DNA of 44,481 bases. It comes from an uncultured Prevotella sp. GTDB taxonomy: Bacteria; Bacteroidota; Bacteroidia; Bacteroidales; Bacteroidaceae. The stretch is taken from the NCBI GenBank assembly GCA_900546345.1, contig URCI01000022.1:1-44481 (forward strand), in the 5' to 3' direction. Numbering within the stretch: the first letter of the stretch is position 1; every line of letters starts with the position of its first letter. The translations under genes and the position numbers were made by a program. The notes below the pieces were generated by a model. The model saw only the letters and a program-made list of their open reading frames with translations. It ran no database searches and had not been told where the DNA came from. This document shows, one piece after another, positions 1 to 7,871 of this stretch.

Positions 1-39
1 TCTCCGGTGTCCTCGCGCTGTTTTCTTTTCTCGCCAAGA

Positions 40-92
40 CGCAAAGATCGCAAAGGGCCTATGGCGGTGCATATCCCTTTGCGTTCTTTGCG
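40..92. repeat. Inverted repeat, CGCAAAG-rich hairpin
   Basis: The left arm cgcaaagatcgcaaaggg (40-57) faces the right arm ccctttgcgttctttgcg (75-92) across a 17-nt loop; 17 of 18 positions pair. Each arm itself contains two direct copies of CGCAAAG. No T-run follows on either strand, so it is not a classical intrinsic terminator. It could be a dispersed palindromic element or an RNA-stability hairpin; the sequence alone does not decide. Confidence 0.7.
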
Positions 93-251
93 AGAGATAT
101 CTTCCACTCTTTGTGATGCATGGACGAATGTAAAGCATGGTGGTCTTGAGATATCCTCTATCCAAAGGTGATGTCGGTTGCGCCTTAATAAGCAGTGTGC
201 CCTATAATTGTTAAATTCCGTATTATCAACGAGTAAATCACATTATTTTTG

Positions 252-259
252 TACCTTTG
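252..259 (+). promoter_or_regulatory. Putative -7 box for the ABC-F gene
   Basis: TACCTTTG matches the Bacteroidetes sigma-ABfr -7 consensus TAnnTTTG and lies 43 bases before the ATG at 302. No clear -33 TTTG is seen at the expected distance, so the assignment rests on the -7 box and its position. Confidence 0.6.
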
Positions 260-301
260 CAGGGAATTATAGATCATCCACAATAATAATCAGAAGACAG
301 A

Positions 302-1930
302 ATGATTACACTGACAAACCTTGCCATCCAGTTCGGCAAGAGAGTACTTTATAAAGATGTTAATATCAAGTTCACCCGTGGTAATATTTATGGTGTCATC
401 GGTGCCAACGGCGCAGGAAAGTCTACGCTGCTGCGTGCGATCAGCGGTGATCTTGAACCCAACAAAGGCTCCGTGGAGTTTGGCGCCGGCGAGCGTCTTT
501 CCATCTTGGAGCAGGACCACTTCAAATACGACGCTTTCAGCGTCATGGACACCGTCTTGATGGGTTACGAGGCACTTTGGAACAACATGAAAGAGCGCGA
601 GGCACTCTACTCCAAGCCCGAGATGACCGACGAAGATGGTAACAGAGCGGCCGAACTGGAGGAAAAGTTCGCTGAGATGAATGGCTGGGAAGCAGAAAGC
701 AATGCCGCACAGTTACTCCAGAACTTAGGTGTCGGCGAAGCCCTTCATCACAAGCAGATGGCCGAACTCTCCAACAACGAGAAAGTACGCGTCATGCTGG
801 CCAAGGCTTTGTTTGGTAAGCCCGACAACCTCCTTCTCGATGAGCCTACCAACGACCTGGACCTCGACACTGTGGAGTGGCTCGAAGACTATCTCGGCGA
901 CATCGACGAGCATCAGACCGTGCTCGTTGTCAGCCACGACCGACACTTCCTGGACGCTGTCAGCACCCAGACCATCGATATCGACTATGGCAAGGTGACT
1001 GTCTTCGCAGGAAACTATAGCTTCTGGTACGAGAGTTCTCAGTTGGCCCTGCGTCAGGCTCAGAACCAACGCATGAAGGCAGAAGAGAAGAAGAAGCAAT
1101 TGGAGGAGTTTATCCGCCGCTTCTCTGCCAATGTGGCAAAAAGCAAGCAGACCACGTCCCGTAAGAAGATGTTGGAGAAGCTCAATGTGGAAGAGATCCG
1201 TCCTTCCAGCCGCAAATATCCTGGCATCATCTTCCAAATGGATCGTGAGCCTGGTAACCAAATTCTCGAAGTAGAGAACTTGAAAGCAGTAGACGCTGAC
1301 GGCACCGTGCTCTTCGATCATGTGAACTTCAATATCGAGAAGGGCCAGAAAGTTGTCTTCCTGAGTCACAACCCTAAGGCCATGACTGCCCTCTTCGAGA
1401 TCATCAACGGCAACAGACAAGCAGATGCAGGAAGCTACAAGTGGGGCGTGACGATCACCACAGCCTACCTCCCTCTTGACAACACCAAGTTCTTCCAGTC
1501 CGACCTGAATCTCGTCGACTGGCTGAGTCAATACGGCACCGGCAATGAAGTGACGATGAAAGCCTATCTGGGTCGCATGCTCTTCCGTCAGGAAGAAGTG
1601 GAAAAGAAAGTCAACGTGCTCTCCGGTGGTGAGAAAATGCGTTGCATGATCGCGAGAATGCAACTGCAGAACGCCAACTGCCTGATTCTCGACACGCCCA
1701 CCAACCACCTCGACCTGGAAAGTATTCAGGCCTTTAACAACAACCTCGTCACCTTCAAAGGCAACGTGCTCTTCTCCAGCCATGACCACGAGTTCATTGA
1801 GACGGTCGCCAACCGCATCATTGAGTTGACGCCGAGCGGCACCATCGACAAGCTGATGCCTTATGATGAGTACATCCATGATGATGCCATCAAAGAGCAG
1901 AAGGCAAAAATGTACGGTGGCAACGCCTAA
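302..1930 (+). CDS. ABC-F family ATPase (YbiT-like), asymmetric ATP sites
   Basis: Soluble ABC-F protein of 542 residues with two tandem nucleotide-binding domains and no membrane segments. Members of this family act on the ribosome (translation factors, some antibiotic-protection proteins). Domain 1 has a canonical Walker A (GANGAGKST, about residues 34-42) and Walker B with catalytic Glu (LLLDEP, 177-182), but its signature is degenerate (LSNNE, 156-160). Domain 2 has a perfect signature (LSGGE, 440-444) but lost its Walker A (LSHNPKAMT, 354-362; the P-loop Lys aligns with Met361) and its catalytic Glu (LILDTP, Thr465). Since ATP sites form between Walker motifs of one domain and the signature of the other, one composite site is intact and the other is dead. 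The linker (about 245-310) is charged and helical. The arrangement resembles E. coli YbiT in the spacing of motifs; the cellular role is inferred only. Confidence 0.9.
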   Translation: MITLTNLAIQFGKRVLYKDVNIKFTRGNIYGVIGANGAGKSTLLRAISGDLEPNKGSVEFGAGERLSILEQDHFKYDAFSVMDTVLMGYEALWNNMKEREALYSKPEMTDEDGNRAAELEEKFAEMNGWEAESNAAQLLQNLGVGEALHHKQMAELSNNEKVRVMLAKALFGKPDNLLLDEPTNDLDLDTVEWLEDYLGDIDEHQTVLVVSHDRHFLDAVSTQTIDIDYGKVTVFAGNYSFWYESSQLALRQAQNQRMKAEEKKKQLEEFIRRFSANVAKSKQTTSRKKMLEKLNVEEIRPSSRKYPGIIFQMDREPGNQILEVENLKAVDADGTVLFDHVNFNIEKGQKVVFLSHNPKAMTALFEIINGNRQADAGSYKWGVTITTAYLPLDNTKFFQSDLNLVDWLSQYGTGNEVTMKAYLGRMLFRQEEVEKKVNVLSGGEKMRCMIARMQLQNANCLILDTPTNHLDLESIQAFNNNLVTFKGNVLFSSHDHEFIETVANRIIELTPSGTIDKLMPYDEYIHDDAIKEQKAKMYGGNA

Positions 1931-1992
1931 TATGTCAGAACATGTCCATTCGGCACATTTTTTGCAAGGCGTTCAATAAAAAACATTTTATC

Positions 1993-2667
1993 ATGGAAGA
2001 AAAGAAAAACGACCAAAAAGAAAGAGACATAAAGGTAGAGGGTGCTGAAACCCATCGCACTGACGCAAAGCAAAAGGACGAGAAGCAAGCTACCGCTTCC
2101 TCTGACGCTCACAAAAATGAGGAAAATCCTCAGACTGCTCATCAAGAGAAAAAGGATGATAGCAACGTGAAAGATCAAAAAGAAGAGAACAGCGGAGCGA
2201 AGGATGTCCAAGACGATCAGAAGGATCCTTTGGCTGAGGCTCAAAAAGAAATTGAGGAACTCAAGGACCGTTATCTTCGTACGGCCGCTGAGTTTGACAA
2301 CTTCAAAAAACGCACCCTGCGCGAGAAAGCTGATCTGATTCTCAACGGAGGCGTGAAGACCGTCACTGCAATCCTGCCTGTGCTTGATGATTTCGAGCGT
2401 GCCATCGCAGACAAGAGTGAAGACCCGAAAGTCATTAAGGAAGGTGTGCAGATGATCTTCAACAAGTTTGTCAAGACCCTTGAAAGCTTAGGCGTGAAGA
2501 AGATCGACACCAAAGACAAGGACTTTGATACCGACTACCACGAGGCCGTGGCGATGGTACCAGGCATGGGCGACGACAAGAAGGGCAAGGTGATCGACTG
2601 CGTACAGACGGGCTACACGATGAATGACAAGGTCATCCGTCACGCCAAGGTAGCAGTAGGACAATAA
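1993..2667 (+). CDS. grpE: GrpE nucleotide exchange factor
   Basis: GrpE is the nucleotide exchange factor of the DnaK chaperone, working in the cytosol as a dimer. The open frame extends upstream to 1942, but the ATG at 1993 gives a sensible N-terminus (MEEKKNDQKERD) and is preferred, giving 224 residues. The first 85 residues are very rich in Lys, Glu, Asp and Gln and look disordered. They are followed by the long GrpE helix (around EIEELKDRYLRTAAEFDNFK) and the C-terminal beta domain ending in the family motif GYTMNDKVIRHAKVAV. dnaJ follows after 30 bases, so both are probably cotranscribed. No dnaK is present here. The acidic N-terminal tail is longer than in E. coli GrpE. Confidence 0.96.
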   Translation: MEEKKNDQKERDIKVEGAETHRTDAKQKDEKQATASSDAHKNEENPQTAHQEKKDDSNVKDQKEENSGAKDVQDDQKDPLAEAQKEIEELKDRYLRTAAEFDNFKKRTLREKADLILNGGVKTVTAILPVLDDFERAIADKSEDPKVIKEGVQMIFNKFVKTLESLGVKKIDTKDKDFDTDYHEAVAMVPGMGDDKKGKVIDCVQTGYTMNDKVIRHAKVAVGQ

Positions 2668-2697
2668 TTTGTTGAGACGTCAACAAAAGACAAGACA

Positions 2698-3861
2698 ATG
2701 GAAAAAAGAGATTACTACGAAGTACTCGGCGTCAGCCGCGATGCCTCTGAGGATGAGATCAAGATGGCATACCGCAAGCTCGCCATCAAATATCACCCCG
2801 ACCGCAACCCCGGCAACAAAGAGGCCGAGGAGAAATTCAAGGAAGCTGCCGAAGCCTATGAAGTATTACATGACCCACAGAAAAGGCAACAATATGACCA
2901 GTTTGGCTTCGATGGCCCGCAAGGCAGTGGCTTTGGAGGCTTCAGTGGCGGCGGCATGGACATGGATGACATCTTCTCTATGTTCGGCGATATCTTTGGC
3001 GGCCATTCAGGTTTCGGTGGTTTTGGCGGCTTTGGCGGAGGATCGCAACACCAGCAACGCGTCTACCGCGGCTCTGACCTAAGGTTGAAAGTAAAACTCT
3101 CCCTTCAGGATATTGCCAGCGGAGTGACAAAGAAGTTCAAAGTCAAGAAAGACGTCACGTGTACAGCCTGCCACGGAACAGGAGCGGCCAATGGGGCCAA
3201 GCCGGAGACATGTCCGACCTGTCACGGTGCAGGTGTGGTAGCACGCACCGTACGCTCGATGTTTGGCATGATGACCACGCAGAGCGAGTGCCCGACCTGT
3301 CACGGCGAAGGCACTGTGATCAAGGACAAGTGCAAGGAATGCAATGGATCCGGTGTCGTCAAAGGTGAGGAAGTTGTGGAAATCAACATCCCAGCCGGTA
3401 TTGAAGACGGCATGGTTCTCAACGCACACGGCAAGGGCAATGCTGCTCCGCACAATGGCATCAACGGTGATATACAGGTGTTTATCGAAGAAGAAAAAGA
3501 CAGCACTTTCATCCGCGACAAGCAAGACTTGATCTATAATCTGCTGCTGGACTTCCCCACTGCAGCCGTAGGCGGCGAAGTGGAGATCCCGACGATCAGT
3601 GGCAACAAGATCAAGATGAAAGTAGCACCAGGCACACAGCCCGGCATGAGCACACGTCTGAGAGGCAAAGGCCTCCCGGCTCTCAAGGGTTATGGCACGG
3701 GCACGGGTGACATCGTAGTGAATATGAGTGTCTTCGTTCCCAAGACACTGACAAAAGACGAGCGTAAGGCCATTGAGGAGCTGCGTGACAGCGAGAACTT
3801 CAAAGGCGACACGTCTACCAAGAAGAATATCTTCGAGAAATTTAAGAGTTACTTTAATTAA
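2698..3861 (+). CDS. dnaJ: Chaperone DnaJ (Hsp40, type I)
   Basis: DnaJ binds unfolded clients and stimulates DnaK ATPase activity. The 387 residues show the complete type I layout: an N-terminal J domain with the HPD tripeptide at 33-35, a Gly/Phe-rich linker (about 72-120), a zinc domain with four CxxCxGxG motifs between about 155 and 219 (CTACHGTG, CPTCHGAG, CPTCHGEG, CKECNGSG), and the two C-terminal beta-sandwich client domains. It follows grpE by 30 bases and is closed by a terminator just after its stop, so grpE-dnaJ form a short transcription unit. Nothing is missing or truncated. Confidence 0.98.
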   Translation: MEKRDYYEVLGVSRDASEDEIKMAYRKLAIKYHPDRNPGNKEAEEKFKEAAEAYEVLHDPQKRQQYDQFGFDGPQGSGFGGFSGGGMDMDDIFSMFGDIFGGHSGFGGFGGFGGGSQHQQRVYRGSDLRLKVKLSLQDIASGVTKKFKVKKDVTCTACHGTGAANGAKPETCPTCHGAGVVARTVRSMFGMMTTQSECPTCHGEGTVIKDKCKECNGSGVVKGEEVVEINIPAGIEDGMVLNAHGKGNAAPHNGINGDIQVFIEEEKDSTFIRDKQDLIYNLLLDFPTAAVGGEVEIPTISGNKIKMKVAPGTQPGMSTRLRGKGLPALKGYGTGTGDIVVNMSVFVPKTLTKDERKAIEELRDSENFKGDTSTKKNIFEKFKSYFN

Positions 3862-3870
3862 ATAATGATC

Positions 3871-3901
3871 ATCCCTCCTGACAACAGGGGGGATTTTTTT
3901 T
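3871..3901 (+). terminator. Rho-independent terminator after dnaJ
   Basis: A 10-bp stem (atccctcctg at 3871-3880 against caggggggat at 3884-3893, one G-T pair) with a 4-nt loop is followed directly by eight T residues. It lies 9 bases after the dnaJ stop and 13 bases before folC. Confidence 0.9.
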
Positions 3902-3913
3902 GATCCTCAGACT

Positions 3914-5203
3914 ATGACATATCAAGAATGCGTTGAATACCTATTTAATAGCACGCCCGTCTTCGAGCATGTAGGCGCATCAGCCTACAAAGCCGGATTG
4001 GAGAACACGCTGGCACTGGATGATCATTTTGACCACCCACACACAGCCTATCGCACGATCCATGTAGCCGGTACAAACGGAAAGGGATCCTGCTCCCACA
4101 CCTTAGCCGCCATACTTCAACAGGCCGGTTACCGCGTCGGGCTCTACACCTCCCCCCATCTCGTGGACTTCCGTGAACGCATTCGTGTCAATGGCCGTCC
4201 CATCAGTGAGCAGCGAGTCATCGACTTTGTCGAAAAGGAGCGCGCTTTCTTCGAACCCCTCCATCCTTCGTTCTTCGAGCTGACGACCGCATTGGCATTT
4301 CTCTATTTCCAAGAGCAAAAAGTCGACATCGCTGTTATAGAAGTGGGTCTTGGCGGACGTCTGGACTGCACCAATATCATCCGTCCGGAGCTCTCCATCA
4401 TCACCAACATCAGTTTTGACCATACACAGTTTCTTGGCAACACGCTGGCAAAGATAGCCGGTGAGAAAGCCGGCATCATCAAAGACCATACACCCGTCGT
4501 CATCGGAGAGGCCTGTGCGGAGACGCGTCCCGTCTTCGAGAACAAAGCCAAAGAGATGGGAGCCCCGATCACCTTTGCAGAAGATCAGCCCGAGGTCATC
4601 TCGTCAACACCCTGCATGGACGCAAACGGAGGCCGCGATTATGCCACACGGCATTTCGGATCTTTCCATGGAGAGCTCGGCGGAGACTATCAAACCAAGA
4701 ACACCAACACCATCTTATGCGCACTACGTGAGCTTAACGATCCCAAGCTGACCTTGGACGTCATTCAACGAGGCTTTGCCGAAGTGTCTGAGACAACAGG
4801 TCTGATGGGCAGATGGCAGATCGTCCGACGCCACCCCTTGGTCATCTGTGACACCGGACACAATGTCGGCGGCTGGCAGTATCTCGCTCCGCAGATCCAA
4901 CGCGTGCCCTGCCGACAACTGAGAATGGTATTCGGCATGGTCGATGACAAGGACATTTCTTCCGTGATGTCCCTGCTTCCGCAAGACGCCGTCTACTACT
5001 GGGCACAAGCGACCTCACAACGCGCCATCCCCTCTTCCAAGGTGAAAATGCTTGGTATTCAACATCAACTTCATGGTGAAGACGCTGGCAGTGTGGTCAA
5101 TGCGTACCAGCAGGCATTGGCACAAGCCTCCGAAGATGATTTCATTTTTGTGGGCGGATCGAGCTATGTCGTAGCAGATTTTCTGTCTTTAAAGCATTTT
5201 TAA
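3914..5203 (+). CDS. folC: Folylpolyglutamate / dihydrofolate synthase
   Basis: FolC adds glutamate to dihydropteroate and/or folates in the cytosol, an ATP-dependent ligase of the Mur ligase superfamily. The 429-residue length is normal for the family. The P-loop HVAGTNGKGS starts at residue 50, followed by the folate-loop region YTSPHLVDFRERIRVNG and the Mur-type central motif VGLGGRLDCTN, then HTQFLGNT and the C-terminal domain motif CDTGHN (usually DGAHN). The start ATG at 3914 lies 13 bases beyond the dnaJ terminator, so transcription either reads through or starts at an unrecognised promoter. Whether the protein is bifunctional (FolC) or only one of the two activities cannot be read from the sequence. 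Confidence 0.93.
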   Translation: MTYQECVEYLFNSTPVFEHVGASAYKAGLENTLALDDHFDHPHTAYRTIHVAGTNGKGSCSHTLAAILQQAGYRVGLYTSPHLVDFRERIRVNGRPISEQRVIDFVEKERAFFEPLHPSFFELTTALAFLYFQEQKVDIAVIEVGLGGRLDCTNIIRPELSIITNISFDHTQFLGNTLAKIAGEKAGIIKDHTPVVIGEACAETRPVFENKAKEMGAPITFAEDQPEVISSTPCMDANGGRDYATRHFGSFHGELGGDYQTKNTNTILCALRELNDPKLTLDVIQRGFAEVSETTGLMGRWQIVRRHPLVICDTGHNVGGWQYLAPQIQRVPCRQLRMVFGMVDDKDISSVMSLLPQDAVYYWAQATSQRAIPSSKVKMLGIQHQLHGEDAGSVVNAYQQALAQASEDDFIFVGGSSYVVADFLSLKHF

Positions 5204-5235
5204 CACTAAATCAAGTATATTTTATCGTCATTTGT

Positions 5236-5267
5236 CTTGCTTTTATCGCATATTTTTAGTTACTTTG
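5236..5267 (+). promoter_or_regulatory. Putative promoter of the galM-gluP-galK block
   Basis: CTTG at 5236-5239 (-33) is followed after 20 bases by TTACTTTG at 5260-5267, which matches TAnnTTTG in all but the second base. The ATG of galM is 60 bases downstream. It is the only promoter-like sequence seen before the galactose block. Confidence 0.5.
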
Positions 5268-5326
5268 CAAATAAAAGTAGAACTATATAAGAACTCTATT
5301 AAGAACGTAACTAAAAACTTGTTGAT

Positions 5327-6415
5327 ATGACAAACACAACAACAGAGAATATTTGTGGTCTGAAGCGTGAAGACTTTCAGACCACAGTAAATGGAAAGAA
5401 GACAGATCTCTTCGTGTTAAAGAATGCTCAGGGCAACGAGGTTGCTATCACCAATTTTGGCGGAGCTCTTGTTGCCATCATGGTTCCAGACAAGAACGGC
5501 AATCGTGCCAATGTCATCATGGGTCATGACAACATCAACGACGTCATCAACTCACCCGAGCCGTACCTCTCCCGCCTCATCGGCCGTTACGGCAACCGCA
5601 TCGCAAAAGGCGAGTTCACCCTCCACGGCAAAGTGTATGAGGTGCCGGTCAACGATGGCCCCAATTCACTCCACGGCGGCAAAAAAGGCTTCAACGTCAA
5701 GGTGTGGGATCCCGAGTTGATGAACGACCACACACTCGTTCTCCACTATGTATCGGCTTACGGCGAGGAAGGCTATACCGGAGAACTGAAGACCACCGTC
5801 GTTTATACTTGGGATGACGACAACTCCCTGCATATCGACTATTTGGCTTGCACGAACAAGAAGACGATCATCAACTTAACCAACCACGGTTTCTTTGCCT
5901 TAGCAGGCATCGCCAATCCTACCCCCACAATCGACAATGTCATCTGTCAGATCAATGCAAATTACTATCTGCCCATTGACAAGACATCCATTCCTACCGG
6001 TGAGATCCGCTTGGTGGAGGGTACTCCGTTTGATTTCCGCAAACCCAAGCCTTTTGGTCAGGACATCAATGCCGACAACGAGCAGATCAAGAATGGCAGC
6101 GGCTTCGACCACAACTACGTGCTGAACAAGCATGAGGAAGGCGAGATGAGCTTTGCCGCACGACTCATTGAACCCGTCAGCGGCCGCACGATGGAAGTCT
6201 ATACCACAGAGCCGGGAATACAGCTTTACACCGGCAACTTCCTCGCCGGCATCAAAGGCACACATGGAGCTACTTATCCACGCCGCTCTGCTGTCTGTCT
6301 GGAATGCCAGCACTTCCCCGACACGCCCAACCATCCTTATTTCCCATCGGTTGTGCTCAATCCGGGAGAGCAATACCAGCAACACACCATTTATCATTTC
6401 GGGGTTGAAAAATAA
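5327..6415 (+). CDS. galM: Aldose 1-epimerase (cytosolic galactose mutarotase)
   Basis: GalM interconverts alpha and beta anomers of galactose or other aldoses so that GalK receives the alpha form. The 362-residue protein has no signal peptide and should be cytosolic. The family hallmarks are present: the sugar-binding NSLHGG (about 112-117), the NLTNHGFFAL segment carrying the catalytic His, and the C-terminal EVYTTEPGIQLYTGNF segment with the catalytic Glu. It is the first gene of a block with a GluP-type transporter and galactokinase, which supports galactose as substrate. A second mutarotase at 9718 is a lipoprotein and probably belongs to the arabinose operon. The two share the fold motifs but not the N-terminus. 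Confidence 0.94.
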   Translation: MTNTTTENICGLKREDFQTTVNGKKTDLFVLKNAQGNEVAITNFGGALVAIMVPDKNGNRANVIMGHDNINDVINSPEPYLSRLIGRYGNRIAKGEFTLHGKVYEVPVNDGPNSLHGGKKGFNVKVWDPELMNDHTLVLHYVSAYGEEGYTGELKTTVVYTWDDDNSLHIDYLACTNKKTIINLTNHGFFALAGIANPTPTIDNVICQINANYYLPIDKTSIPTGEIRLVEGTPFDFRKPKPFGQDINADNEQIKNGSGFDHNYVLNKHEEGEMSFAARLIEPVSGRTMEVYTTEPGIQLYTGNFLAGIKGTHGATYPRRSAVCLECQHFPDTPNHPYFPSVVLNPGEQYQQHTIYHFGVEK

Positions 6416-6429
6416 GCCCTGAAGAATTG

Positions 6430-6496
6430 AAAGTTGCACACACCTCATCACTCTTCTTCCCAAAAAGAAAAGAATGAACGAGGGGTGTGCAACTTT
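6430..6496 (+). repeat. Long hairpin between galM and the sugar transporter gene
   Basis: Left arm aaagttgcacacacctc (6430-6446) pairs with gaggggtgtgcaacttt (6480-6496) at 16 of 17 positions, enclosing a 33-nt loop that is itself partly pairable (cttctt against aagaaaag). A T-rich tail (ctgttttttatg) follows about 5 bases later. It may attenuate transcription after galM or stabilise the 3' end of its message. Confidence 0.7.
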
Positions 6497-6551
6497 TCAT
6501 CTGTTTTTTATGAAATGAATCAAAGCAATTTTCTTCTGATCTATTAAAATC

Positions 6552-7796
6552 ATGACCAACACAACAAATACACAGCATCCCAACTACACATTTGCACTGA
6601 TCGTCGTGTTTATCGTGTGCTTCCTCATTGGATTTATCACAACGATGAACAACTCCATGATCGCATTCTGTTCCAAGGCTTTTGATCTGACGGCCCAACA
6701 AGGTCAATATGTCAACACCGCTTTCTACGGTGCTTACCTGTTGAGTATTCCATTTGCCATGCTGATGAGCAAGATTGGATACAAGGGCACGCTGATTCTC
6801 GGATTGGCAGTAGCGGGTGTCGGCTTCATCATCAACTCCTTTGGCATTCAGTCGGCCATCGCCGCCCAGGCCAATGTCTATGTAGTCTTCTTGGCAAGCA
6901 TGTGCCTTGTAGCCTGTGGCGTGGTCATGCTTCAGAATGTCGCCAATCCTTATGTGATGGTGCTTGGAAGTCCTGAGAAAGGTGCCTTCCGTATGACACT
7001 GAGCCAGGCCTTGAACTCTGTGGCAACAACGCTTGCCCCTCTGTTCATCACTTATGTGATCATTCGTGGACAAGCCCCTACTCCATCAGCCGTTCCCGGT
7101 CCTTTTCTGGGTTTGGGCATCTTCACTTTGCTGATCTGCCTCATCCTGGTGTTTCTGAAATTACCGCGTATTGACGAGGCCAAACAAGCCGAGGATACCG
7201 GTGTACACCATGAATATAAGAGCAGTGTCTTTAAATATCCTCATGTATGGTTGGGTGCCTTGGCCATCTTTATGTATATGGGCGTAGAGATCGGCGTCCC
7301 TTCTATGCTGCCTTATAAGTTCAAGGCCATGCCGGAATTTGAGACCAACTACGCAGCCATTGCCACTTCCTATCTTGCTTGGTATTGGGGCGGCATGATG
7401 GTAGGACGTTTTGCAGGAGCCGCCATCCTGGCAAAGTTCCAACCCCGTAAATTACTGAGCGCTTGTCTGTGCCTCGGTGCGCTCTGCATTGCCTTGTCCA
7501 TCGTCCTTCCTGGCATGTTGGGCATCTATGCCATGTTGGCAGCCGGACTGTTCCATTCCGTAATGTGGCCGTTGATCTTCAACCTGGGTCTTCAACAGCT
7601 GGGTCCTCACACCAAGGCAGCCACAGGCGTCATCAACACAGGTGTGATCGGTGCTGCTCTGCTCATGCCGTTGATGGGATCGATCGTAGACGCCGCCGGT
7701 GTGATCATCGCTACCTGCTGCCTGTTTATCTTCTACGCCTACATCTTATGGTTCTGCAACCTCGGTTCCAAGATCGGATTAAGCAAGGAAGCATAA
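6552..7796 (+). CDS. gluP: MFS glucose/galactose transporter, FucP/GluP type
   Basis: Inner-membrane sugar:proton symporter of the major facilitator superfamily, FucP/GluP branch, 414 residues with about 12 hydrophobic segments. Seen are the FucP-type N-terminal helix (VFIVCFLIGFITTMNN), the conserved NVANPYVMVLG stretch in the first half, the central cytoplasmic loop rich in charged residues (about 200-220), and the TGVINTGVIGAALLMPLMG segment in the second half. It lies between galM and galK, which makes galactose and/or glucose the likely substrate; fucose cannot be excluded by sequence but no fucose genes are nearby. The gap from galM (136 bases) contains a large hairpin. Confidence 0.88.
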   Translation: MTNTTNTQHPNYTFALIVVFIVCFLIGFITTMNNSMIAFCSKAFDLTAQQGQYVNTAFYGAYLLSIPFAMLMSKIGYKGTLILGLAVAGVGFIINSFGIQSAIAAQANVYVVFLASMCLVACGVVMLQNVANPYVMVLGSPEKGAFRMTLSQALNSVATTLAPLFITYVIIRGQAPTPSAVPGPFLGLGIFTLLICLILVFLKLPRIDEAKQAEDTGVHHEYKSSVFKYPHVWLGALAIFMYMGVEIGVPSMLPYKFKAMPEFETNYAAIATSYLAWYWGGMMVGRFAGAAILAKFQPRKLLSACLCLGALCIALSIVLPGMLGIYAMLAAGLFHSVMWPLIFNLGLQQLGPHTKAATGVINTGVIGAALLMPLMGSIVDAAGVIIATCCLFIFYAYILWFCNLGSKIGLSKEA

Positions 7797-7871
7797 AGAA
7801 AGCCCATGGAGTCATCTTAGAAAAAGATATCATGAACATTTTCATCTTATAACAATTTAATTTCAACTTAT

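Larger units (their letters stand above)
1..301. other. Gene-free 5' stretch
   Basis: No convincing coding region is seen in the first 301 bases. The stretch holds a long imperfect inverted repeat (40-92, listed separately) and, near its end, the promoter of the first gene. What lies upstream is outside the window, so it cannot be said whether the inverted repeat terminates a preceding gene. Confidence 0.7.

Noticed and set aside
725..1879. 384-residue minus-strand frame inside the first ABC-F gene
   Set aside because: Antisense to a clear gene, no family motifs, rich in Val/His/Leu as expected of a shadow frame.
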